This document shows, in pieces, positions 8,150-17,498 of a stretch of DNA of 64,000 bases. The stretch covers positions 62,001-126,000 of the forward strand of contig JAMFSJ010000066.1 in assembly GCA_026225255.1 (NCBI GenBank). The letters run 5' to 3'. A program made the translations under genes and the position numbers. The DNA is from Methylacidimicrobium fagopyrum (lineage in GTDB: Bacteria > Verrucomicrobiota > Verrucomicrobiia > Limisphaerales > UBA11358). The notes below the pieces were generated by a model. The model ran no database searches, was not told the DNA's origin, and saw only the letters and a program-made list of their open reading frames with translations. Numbering within the stretch: the stretch's first letter is position 1; every line of letters begins with the position of its first letter.

Positions 8150-9724
8150 TCATTTCAACGCCGCCTGTTCGCAGGCGGCGTATTTTTTAATCATTGCGTC
8201 GTAAATTTTCGCCACCATTTTGTCCGGACGAATTTCGCTGCCGGCGACAGGTTTGGTGAAGCCGGTGACTAATCTTTTCCACGATGGATTTTTTCCGGCG
8301 GTAGACAAAAACCCATGCGCAGCCTGCAACGCGGCACCGAGCGCGGCGCTTTTTGAAACCTCGATCCGCACGACGCGACAATTCATCACGTCCGCCAACA
8401 CTTGCAGCAACGCACGGTCGTTCGACGCACCGCCGGTCACGAAAATTTGTTCCGGCGAAACTTGCATCCATTGTGAGTGGCGGCGCATGGAAAGCATTTG
8501 CGCTTCAAAAATCGCCCGACAATTCGCGGCGACATTCTTCGCATTTAAATCAAATCGGTGAATGCCCGGCTGGTTCACGCGCGGGACAATTTCCGCTTCG
8601 AACCACGGCAGCAAAATGGCGCCGTCATTGCCGGGTTTAGTTTGTTTCAACAGTTCCGCGAATTGCTTCCAATCGGCGATGCCGTAAAGTCCGCGGACTT
8701 TTTCGCGCGCGAGCGAACCGTTTTTGAAACAGATCAAGGTCATGTAACCGCCGGCGGGCGATCCGAAAACGTGACCTTCGCCGTGCGCGTCAGTCTGGCA
8801 TTTTTGCATGGAGCCAAAAAATGTATCGCTGGTGCCGAGGCTGATCGCGACTTGGCCGGACTTGATGAGACCGAGACCAATGACACTCGCCGGATTGTCG
8901 CCGGTCCAAATCGTCGCGAGTGCCTCAGGATTGAGGCCAAATTTTTCCACGAAATACGGACTGACTTTACCGATGGTTTTTCCCGATGGGGCGAGCGGAG
9001 GCAATTTATCCTTTAATTTGGGCGCGGTGGCGGCGAGCGCGTCGGCGTGCCAATTTTTTTTACGAATATCCATCAGGTTCATACCTGCGCCATCGCCAAA
9101 ATCCATCGGCGCAATTTTCCCCGCGAGCAGCGACGCCATGAACGAACTGACGAGCGCGATGTGGGTCGTCTTTGCGTAAGCCGCTTTTTCCGTTTTGTAA
9201 AATTTACGAATTTGCGGTCCGGTGAAGCGCTCGAATGCGTCGGAGCCAGTTTTTTGCGCGGTGGCTTTGATGCCGCCAAGTTGCTTGCGAATTTCCGCGC
9301 ATTCTTTCGCGGTCGAAGAATCCATCCAGATCGGCGAGGTTTTGCGTGAAAAAATTCCGCTTAAATTTTCGACGAGTGATTTTTTTGGATCGAGCTTCGC
9401 TAAAGCTTTTTCCGCGCGATCGTTCAAATAAACCGAGCCGTGTTGCTGACCGCTGCCGCTGACGGCGAGAATATCGCCGAGCGCGACGCCGTCTTTTTTC
9501 ATCGCGGCAAAAATTAAATCCAACGCATCCGCCCACAGCAATGGTGAACTATGCTTCACGAGCGGATCACGATTCGGCAACACGCCATTCTGGGTTTTGT
9601 ATTGCGGCAACGCCTTGTCGAAGTTCAGTGATTTTTCGTAAACGACCTTACGCGTGGCGAGGTCAATGACGACGGCACTCAAGCTTTGCGTGCTGGAATC
9701 GAGTCCGAGAAATAGTTTGGGCAT
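8150..9724 (-). CDS. FGGY-family sugar kinase, xylulokinase-like
   Basis: 524 residues. The N-terminal phosphate loop is LFLGLDSSTQSLSAVVID. SGSGQQHGSVYL, DGAGMNLMDI and AISLGTSDTFFG mark the two actin-like FGGY lobes. The DGAGMNL segment is closest to the eukaryote-like xylulokinase branch (human XYLB has a similar DGSGMNL), so the clade suggests D-xylulose. The neighbourhood (fucosidases, RhaEW-type aldolase) makes L-fuculose or L-rhamnulose equally possible; sequence alone does not decide. There is no signal peptide, so it is cytoplasmic and acts on imported sugar before the aldolase step. It has about 20 residues more than a typical bacterial XylB. Its last codons contain the terminator of the convergent GH95 gene. 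The sulfatase gene lies upstream on the same strand across a 163-bp gap. Confidence 0.88.
   Translation of the reverse strand: MPKLFLGLDSSTQSLSAVVIDLATRKVVYEKSLNFDKALPQYKTQNGVLPNRDPLVKHSSPLLWADALDLIFAAMKKDGVALGDILAVSGSGQQHGSVYLNDRAEKALAKLDPKKSLVENLSGIFSRKTSPIWMDSSTAKECAEIRKQLGGIKATAQKTGSDAFERFTGPQIRKFYKTEKAAYAKTTHIALVSSFMASLLAGKIAPMDFGDGAGMNLMDIRKKNWHADALAATAPKLKDKLPPLAPSGKTIGKVSPYFVEKFGLNPEALATIWTGDNPASVIGLGLIKSGQVAISLGTSDTFFGSMQKCQTDAHGEGHVFGSPAGGYMTLICFKNGSLAREKVRGLYGIADWKQFAELLKQTKPGNDGAILLPWFEAEIVPRVNQPGIHRFDLNAKNVAANCRAIFEAQMLSMRRHSQWMQVSPEQIFVTGGASNDRALLQVLADVMNCRVVRIEVSKSAALGAALQAAHGFLSTAGKNPSWKRLVTGFTKPVAGSEIRPDKMVAKIYDAMIKKYAACEQAALK
8158..8188 (+). terminator. Terminator of the GH95 gene embedded in the kinase coding end
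   Basis: ACGCCGCCTG (8158-8167) pairs perfectly with CAGGCGGCGT (8172-8181) around a TTCG loop, and ATTTTTTAA follows. On the minus strand the same bases encode the kinase's last residues (YAACEQAALK), so one hairpin serves both as coding sequence and as a terminator. Confidence 0.85.
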
Positions 9725-9770
9725 AGGTGTTAGTCAGGTTGGTAACAATAATCAGTGGAAAAGAAAATAA

Positions 9771-9890
9771 AAAACCGGAAAACGAAAGGAAAACATCCAA
9801 GCCCCAAGCTTCAAAACGGCACGCGACCTACTAACAGGGTTGCAGTTTGGATGTTTTCTTTGCTCAGCAATGCTCGGCGTTCCGGTTTTA
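9771..9890. repeat. Long inverted repeat with a palindromic insert in one arm
   Basis: The left arm (9771-9800) has AAAACCGGAA, a 4-base link and AAAGGAAAACATCCAA. The right arm (9846-9890), read on the other strand, has AAAACCGGAA and AAAGAAAACATCCAA separated by an 18-base GC-rich palindrome. The right arm overlaps the sulfatase stop codon by a few bases. The insert belongs to the palindrome family also seen at 53737-53760. The structure could fold as a terminator-like hairpin for the sulfatase transcript. Confidence 0.75.
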
Positions 9891-11987
9891 TTTTGCCACG
9901 TCGGTTGAAAATGCCGTGGCTGGAATGGATTGTTTGGGCAAATTCGGGCCGGAATATTTTAGGCTCAAATTCGCCGTGCCGGAAGCGTGCCGATAAAAAA
10001 GGCGTAGTGGATGCGCGCCCGCTTTGAGCCAGACGCTGGCGGAAATTTCCGCGCCGGTATGATTGAAGTCGTCGTCAAGCAGATGGATTTCGTGCAACCA
10101 AATTTGTGCCCCAGAATCGTCGGCGAGATAGAATGTGTATTCTCCATCAGCGGGAATGTTGAGGTAACCTTTGTAACTGATGCCGAAATTATTTGTCGTG
10201 GCTGCCACGGATAAATCAAGGCCGTTTACTTTGCCGACCGCAATGGGCGTCAGCGCATCGAAGTCCGGCACCCACGGCCAAGTGCCTTGATAAATTGCAT
10301 AATTTAGTTTGCCCTTAATTTGATTGTTCGCAGTGACACTCGGCACGAGCGCGTTGTCATACGGACGCGGCGCTTCGTCGTCGGGGCGACGGACTTGTTT
10401 CACCAAATCGCGGACGTGCGCGAGCAATGCGGCGTTGGTCGGATCGCCGGACAAATCGTTATCTTCATGCGGATCAGTCATGACGTTGTAGAGGCGGAAA
10501 GGAACCGAATCGTTCGTCGTGGAGTAGCGCACCGCAACCTCATCGCCGATACGGATGGATTGTAATTGTCCGTGTGCGTGAATTTTTTTGCGGGCGAACA
10601 TGCCGTCCGGGCCGTTATCCACCGGATTTTTGCCGTTGAATAAATATTCGAAATACCAGAAGCCGCGACTGCGTTGGAGGCCATGATCCGTCAATGTGGG
10701 TAAGAGCGAAACGCCGTCGGCTTGCGCGGGCGGAACTTGACCGCCGATTTCTGCGAAGGTTGGCAGCCAATCCCAAAAGGCGGAGACGACATCGGAAACG
10801 CGATTCGTCGCAATCGTTCCCGGCCACCACGCGATGGTGGGTTCGCGCACGCCAGCTTCCCACAGATCGCGCTTGATGCCATCCATGTTGCCCCACGAAT
10901 CGAAGTAGCGCGGATCGGATGTGTGCGGGCCGCCGTCGTTTTCATTCGCCGGGCCGTTGTCGGAACTGAAGACGACGAGCGTATTCGTATCGAGATGCAG
11001 ATCGCGCAACAATTGTAGCAAGTCGCCGACGCCATCATCCAAACGGCGGTCCATCGTGGCGTAACGTTTCATCGTGGGGGACCAATCGGCGTGGGTGATG
11101 ACCGCGTTCCGATACGCAGTCGTAGCGTTGGTGAAATCGGGATGAATCCACATGTTCGCCGTATCGGGCGTGGGCGCGAGCGGCCATTGCAATCCGCCGT
11201 GAAGTCCGGCACCAGCGGGATACGGTCCCCCGGGAACTTGCAATTGAACGTGAACGGCCGTTGGTGCGAGATAGAGAAAAAACGGTTGCGCGGGATTTTT
11301 TGCTTCGTGCTCGCGGACAAATTTTTTCGCGCGCGCAAAAAATAAATCGGTGGAATAAATATTCGAGTAACTCGCGGTCACGTTCGCGTAATCCTCATAC
11401 AACGGATGTTTGACATCGTGATAATACACGTGGCCTGCGGCGTGATCTACGAAGCCAAAAAATTCGTCAAAGCCGTGTTGCAACGGATATCCGGGAACGG
11501 TCGCCGGATCATAAATTGGCGAAAATCCGTGTTGTCCGGCGAGTCCCCATTTGCCGATGACGGCGCAATCGTAACCGGCCGATTTCAACACGGTGGCGAG
11601 CGTATGATTATTCGGTAATGCCTTATCAAATTCATTGTCGCGGATGGCGCAATTGCCTTGGTGCTGTCCGAGCAACAACGACGCACGCGCGGGCGCACAC
11701 ACGGGCGACGCGGAGTAATGTTGCCGGAAAATCAAACCTTGCGCGGCCATTGCATCCAGGTTCGGCGTCAGCAATTTTGGTTTATTTGCCGGGCGGCCGT
11801 TTTGATAAAACACGCCGATGTCGCCGTAACCGAGATCGTCCGCGAGAATGAAAATAATGTTGGGCTTTGATTCTACGACGGGTGCAGCCGCGAAAAGTTT
11901 CGGTGAAGCCAAGGCCACGCCCAGGCTGATGACCGCCGCGCTCAGGTTGCCTCGGCTAAAATTACGCGTGAAAAATCGTTTGGACAT
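9888..11987 (-). CDS. Secreted type I sulfatase with C-terminal PA14 domain
   Basis: 699 residues. An N-terminal Sec-type leader (about 1-35, ending LFAAAP) precedes the alkaline-phosphatase-like core. KPNIIFILADDLGYGD gives metal ligands Asp50/Asp51. PVCAPARASLLLG is the sulfatase signature C-x-P-x-R with Cys97 as the residue converted to formylglycine. Later FSSDNGPANENDGGP and a terminal domain around 400-545 fit the A-type sulfatase layout. Residues about 557-695 form a PA14-like beta domain (YQGTWPWVPDFDALTPI, GYLNIPADGEYTFYLADDSGA, LKYSGPNLPKQSIP), probably glycan-binding. With fucosidases nearby, a sulfated fucan or galactofucan is a plausible substrate, but the specificity is not readable. 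It needs a formylglycine-generating enzyme or anSME encoded elsewhere. A 57-bp divergent gap separates it from the next gene. Confidence 0.94.
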   Translation of the reverse strand: MSKRFFTRNFSRGNLSAAVISLGVALASPKLFAAAPVVESKPNIIFILADDLGYGDIGVFYQNGRPANKPKLLTPNLDAMAAQGLIFRQHYSASPVCAPARASLLLGQHQGNCAIRDNEFDKALPNNHTLATVLKSAGYDCAVIGKWGLAGQHGFSPIYDPATVPGYPLQHGFDEFFGFVDHAAGHVYYHDVKHPLYEDYANVTASYSNIYSTDLFFARAKKFVREHEAKNPAQPFFLYLAPTAVHVQLQVPGGPYPAGAGLHGGLQWPLAPTPDTANMWIHPDFTNATTAYRNAVITHADWSPTMKRYATMDRRLDDGVGDLLQLLRDLHLDTNTLVVFSSDNGPANENDGGPHTSDPRYFDSWGNMDGIKRDLWEAGVREPTIAWWPGTIATNRVSDVVSAFWDWLPTFAEIGGQVPPAQADGVSLLPTLTDHGLQRSRGFWYFEYLFNGKNPVDNGPDGMFARKKIHAHGQLQSIRIGDEVAVRYSTTNDSVPFRLYNVMTDPHEDNDLSGDPTNAALLAHVRDLVKQVRRPDDEAPRPYDNALVPSVTANNQIKGKLNYAIYQGTWPWVPDFDALTPIAVGKVNGLDLSVAATTNNFGISYKGYLNIPADGEYTFYLADDSGAQIWLHEIHLLDDDFNHTGAEISASVWLKAGAHPLRLFYRHASGTANLSLKYSGPNLPKQSIPATAFSTDVAK

Positions 11988-12044
11988 GAGTGTTTTATCT
12001 TTCGTTTGCGGCTAGTTGATGAACAATAAAAAAAATCCACGCCA

Positions 12045-14180
12045 ATGAAAACCGTATTGCGAATTTATTTTCATAGTCTTGTCCTGCTCTCGGTCAGCAC
12101 GGCGAGCGCGGAGCCGATTGATCGGCACGCGCTCGTGACGCGGCATGACGTCGTGCTGAACCAATTCGATGCGCAAAATCCGTTAAGTGTCGGGAACGGC
12201 CAATTCTGTTTCACCGTGGACGCCACTGGTCTGCAGACGTTTCCCGAAGCGTTTGAAAAAACGACACCGCTCGGCACGTTATCCGATTGGGGTTGGCACA
12301 CGTCGCCAAATCCGAATGGCTGGAGCATTGATACGTTTAAGTTCAAGGAATACACCAATCTGGTCGGCCGCGCCATGCCTTACGCTGATGTGCCGCACAA
12401 TGTGCAAACGCCGGAAATCAAATGGCTGCGTGCGAATCCACATCGGCTGGATCTCGGGCAAATCGGCTTCGTGTTTAAAAAATCCGACGGCTCGCTGGCG
12501 CAGACGAATGATCTAACCGACATCAGACAGAAGCTTGATTTGTGGCAAGGCGAGATCATCAGCCATTTCAAATTCGAGGGTCAGTCGGTCGAGGTGGAAA
12601 CGATTTGTGATCCACAGTCTGACGCGATTGCGGTTCATGTTAAATCATCGCTACTACGCCAAGGTCAGCTCGCGATTCAAATCCATTTTCCTTATGGCAC
12701 GGGCGAAGTGAAGACTGCCGATTGGAGTCAGCCGGAAGCGCATCAAACAATCCTCTCGCAGCCGGAATCAAACATGGTGGAGTTTCACCGCCAACTGGAC
12801 AACGATGTTTATTTTGCGGCGGCAAAATGGTCGGACGGAGCGACTTTGAAAACAGTGGCGCAACATCAATTTGAAATCACCCCGGGCAAAAGCACTGATG
12901 AGTTGGAGTTGGTCATCGCATTTTCAACCAATGAAATCGCGGCCAATAATCTGCCTTCGCTTGCGGCCACAGAATCGGCATCGCAAAAAAAATGGCAGCA
13001 GTTCTGGCAGGCCGGTGGCGCGATTGATCTATCCGGCAGCAAAGATCCGCGTTGGTTTGAACTCGAGCGGCGAATTGTTTTATCACAATACCTGACGGCC
13101 ATTCAAGATGCTGGGAATAATCCGCCGCAGGAAACCGGGCTGACTTACAATTCATGGGAAGGGAAGTTCCATCTCGAAATGCACTTTTGGCACGAGGCGC
13201 ATTTCGCTTTGTGGAATCGCGTGGCATTGCTGGAAAAGAGTCTCGGCTTTTACAAAAATATTCTGCCGCGGGCCGAAGGCACGGCAAAAAAACAAGGCTA
13301 CGACGGCGCACGCTGGCCGAAGATGACCAGCCCGAACGGCGCGGAATCACCTTCGCCTGTCGGCCCGTTTTTGATCTGGGAAGAGCCGCATCCGATTTTT
13401 TATGCCGAGCTGTGCTATCGTCAACACCCAGATTCCGTCACCTTAAAAAAATATTCAGACATCGTTTTCGCGACGGCAGATTTCATGGCGAGCTACGCAA
13501 CTTGGGATGAAAAAACGCAGCGTTACGTGCTCGGTCCGGTCTTGCAGTGCGCGCAGGAAATTTTCCCGAAGGATCACACGTTGAACCCGACGTTTGAACT
13601 GACTTACTGGCGTTGGGCTTTGGAAACCGCGCAATCGTGGCGCACGCGACTCGGTTTGCCGCGCAACGAAAAATGGGGTGCCGTTTTGAAAAGCCTCGCG
13701 CCATTGCCGATGTCAGGTAGCAAATATCTTTTCACCGAGACGACGCCGGATTCCTATACGAATCCGAAGTGGAACGCCGATCATCCAGCGGTGTTGGGGG
13801 CGTTGAGTTTTGTGCCCGGCCCAGGCGTGGATGTGGCCACGATGCGAAACACGCTCGACTGGATTTGGCAAAACTGGAATTGGCCGGACACGTGGGGCTG
13901 GGATTATCCGATGATCGCAATGACCGCCGCGCGACTAGGCGAAACGGATCACGCGATTGATGCGTTGTTGCTCGACACCCCGAAAAACCATTACGCGCTC
14001 AACGGCCACGTTTATCAACGTCCGGGTCTGACGATTTATTTACCGGCCAATGGCGGCTTGCTTTATGCCACGGCGTTGATGGCCGCCGGTTGGGACGGTG
14101 CCCCCAAAAGGAACGCGCCCGGTTTTCCCGACAACGGTCAATGGCATGTGCGCTGGGAAAATTTGAGCGTCGCGCCGTGA
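12045..14180 (+). CDS. Exported six-hairpin ((alpha/alpha)6) glycosidase-like protein
   Basis: 711 residues with a signal peptide (MKTVLRIYFHSLVLLSVSTASA-EP). The N-terminal half looks like a beta-sandwich (LSVGNGQFCFTVDATGLQTF). The C-terminal half has the helical-barrel style of clan GH-L/GH65-like enzymes: NSWEGKFHLEMHFWHEAHFA at about 370-389, ELTYWRWALETAQSWR, NWPDTWGWDYPMIAMTAARLG and NGGLLYATALMAAGW. No established family can be named with certainty. Candidate catalytic carboxylates are in the KFHLEMHFWHE and WGWDYP segments. Its place between sulfatase and aldolase genes suggests action on an oligosaccharide of the same polymer, by inference. It is divergent from the sulfatase and convergent with the aldolase/dehydrogenase; hairpins at 14234-14305 separate them. 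Confidence 0.7.
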   Translation: MKTVLRIYFHSLVLLSVSTASAEPIDRHALVTRHDVVLNQFDAQNPLSVGNGQFCFTVDATGLQTFPEAFEKTTPLGTLSDWGWHTSPNPNGWSIDTFKFKEYTNLVGRAMPYADVPHNVQTPEIKWLRANPHRLDLGQIGFVFKKSDGSLAQTNDLTDIRQKLDLWQGEIISHFKFEGQSVEVETICDPQSDAIAVHVKSSLLRQGQLAIQIHFPYGTGEVKTADWSQPEAHQTILSQPESNMVEFHRQLDNDVYFAAAKWSDGATLKTVAQHQFEITPGKSTDELELVIAFSTNEIAANNLPSLAATESASQKKWQQFWQAGGAIDLSGSKDPRWFELERRIVLSQYLTAIQDAGNNPPQETGLTYNSWEGKFHLEMHFWHEAHFALWNRVALLEKSLGFYKNILPRAEGTAKKQGYDGARWPKMTSPNGAESPSPVGPFLIWEEPHPIFYAELCYRQHPDSVTLKKYSDIVFATADFMASYATWDEKTQRYVLGPVLQCAQEIFPKDHTLNPTFELTYWRWALETAQSWRTRLGLPRNEKWGAVLKSLAPLPMSGSKYLFTETTPDSYTNPKWNADHPAVLGALSFVPGPGVDVATMRNTLDWIWQNWNWPDTWGWDYPMIAMTAARLGETDHAIDALLLDTPKNHYALNGHVYQRPGLTIYLPANGGLLYATALMAAGWDGAPKRNAPGFPDNGQWHVRWENLSVAP

Positions 14181-14233
14181 AGCGACACGGTGATTCTACC
14201 CGTGTATCGGGGTTGGCTGTATTATCAAACTTA

Positions 14234-14305
14234 CAGGCAGGATGCCTGAGCCACTAAAAACAAAAACGGAGATAACCGCGAATCGCTTCGCTGATCATCT
14301 CCGTT
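14234..14305. terminator. Two hairpins between convergent genes, likely bidirectional terminator
   Basis: CAGGCA-GGA-TGCCTG (14234-14248) is a short palindrome, probably a dispersed repeat. Next, AACGGAGAT (14265-14273) pairs with ATCTCCGTT (14297-14305), and an inner GCGAA-TCGC-TTCGC hairpin makes a longer stem. T-rich sequence flanks the second structure on both strands (TTTAATTTTT after 14310; TTTTTGTTTTTAG on the minus strand), which suits termination in both directions. Confidence 0.7.
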
Positions 14306-14319
14306 GGTTCGTTTAATTT

Positions 14320-16512
<2,193 letters not shown>

Positions 16513-16517
16513 GCGTG

Positions 16518-16551
16518 TTGTTATTTCTGTGTTTGGTTTGTTATTTCTGTG
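16518..16551. promoter_or_regulatory. Tandem 14-bp direct repeat, candidate DeoR operator
   Basis: TTGTTATTTCTGTG occurs exactly at 16518-16531 and 16538-16551, a spacing of 20 bp or two helical turns. It sits five bases upstream of the aldolase/dehydrogenase start and in the 102-bp divergent gap shared with the DeoR gene. This is suitable for cooperative binding of the regulator to silence both genes until a sugar phosphate appears. Confidence 0.65.
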
Positions 16552-16614
16552 AATTTGCCTTGCGTTGTGGTTTGAATCAAGTAAAAAGAAGAAAATCGGT
16601 CAAATAAAACTTTT

Positions 16615-17382
16615 ATGCTCGCCGCTGAACGACAACAACGAATCTTGGACATGCTCCTGAAATCAGGCGCGGTCAGCACGGGCAAGGCCGCGAAGGTATT
16701 GGCTATTTCCGAAGAAACGGTGCGCCGCGATTTTGAAGCATTGGAAGCCGAGGGTAAATTATCCCGCCAACACGGCGGTGCGGTGCGCCTCAACGAAAGC
16801 CATCGCGACCTTTCGCTGCACAGCCGCGAAAGCGCCAACGTCGCGGAAAAGAAAACCATCGCGGAACTGGCGCAGACGCAGATTCACGCGGGCGATATCG
16901 TTTTTTTTGACGCGAGTTCCACGGTGTTTCAGTTGGCGCGTTTGTTGCCAAACATCCATCTGACCGTGGTGACCAGCGCGCTCAAAGTGGCCATTGAACT
17001 AGCGAAGCATCCATTGATCCAGGTGATTTTGACCGGCGGTGCGGTTAAGCCAAGTTCGCTATCATGTCAGGGAAGTTTGACGGATTTGATTCTGGAACAA
17101 TGTCATGTGCAAAAAGCATTTTTGTCATGTCGCGCGTTGGACGCCAAACGTGGCGTGAGCGAAGCCACGACGGAACAAGCCGCGCTCAAACGCAAAGTCA
17201 TGAGTCTCGCCGACCAAACTATCCTGTTGGCCGACCACACGAAGACCGGTGTGAAATCAGCTTATTTTTACGCGAAACTAGAAGATATTGACCTGTTGAT
17301 CACCGACCGCGAACCCGGAACCGCCGTGCAACGCGTGGTGGAGTCGGGCGGTGGAAAATTAATTTTGCCGCAAGGGAAGTAA
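16615..17382 (+). CDS. DeoR/GlpR-family transcriptional regulator
   Basis: 255 residues. The N-terminal winged helix-turn-helix has the family signature RQQRILDMLLKSGAVSTGKAAKVLAISEETVRRD (about 6-39), followed by EALEAEGKLSRQHGGAV. The C-terminal DeoR sensor domain (about 75-230) is ISOCOT-like, with FFDASSTVFQLARLL, VILTGGAV and LLADHTKTG. Members bind phosphorylated sugar intermediates and usually repress catabolic genes. Its divergent position beside the aldolase/dehydrogenase suggests that operon, and perhaps the kinase, as targets. The effector is probably a ketose phosphate, by inference. The length is typical for the family. Confidence 0.93.
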   Translation: MLAAERQQRILDMLLKSGAVSTGKAAKVLAISEETVRRDFEALEAEGKLSRQHGGAVRLNESHRDLSLHSRESANVAEKKTIAELAQTQIHAGDIVFFDASSTVFQLARLLPNIHLTVVTSALKVAIELAKHPLIQVILTGGAVKPSSLSCQGSLTDLILEQCHVQKAFLSCRALDAKRGVSEATTEQAALKRKVMSLADQTILLADHTKTGVKSAYFYAKLEDIDLLITDREPGTAVQRVVESGGGKLILPQGK

Positions 17383-17432
17383 TTTTTTAACTGCCCGGGC
17401 GTTGCCTTATAGTTTTTCGTCCAACCTTGAGA

Positions 17433-17477
17433 CTCGGTATTTTCACCGAGCCGGGCAATGTCCGGTGCTCGCCCGGC
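17433..17477. terminator. Two hairpins between convergent genes
   Basis: CTCGGT-ATTTTC-ACCGAG (17433-17450) is followed by GCCGGGC (17450-17456) pairing with GCCCGGC (17471-17477). They lie between the DeoR gene (+) and the end of the giant CotH-type gene (-). T-tracts are weak, so they may be partly dispersed palindromes; the GGGCAATG...GGTGCTC part resembles the family at 9862 and 53737. Confidence 0.5.
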
Positions 17478-17498
17478 GAATTCTGCGCCAATGGTTTT

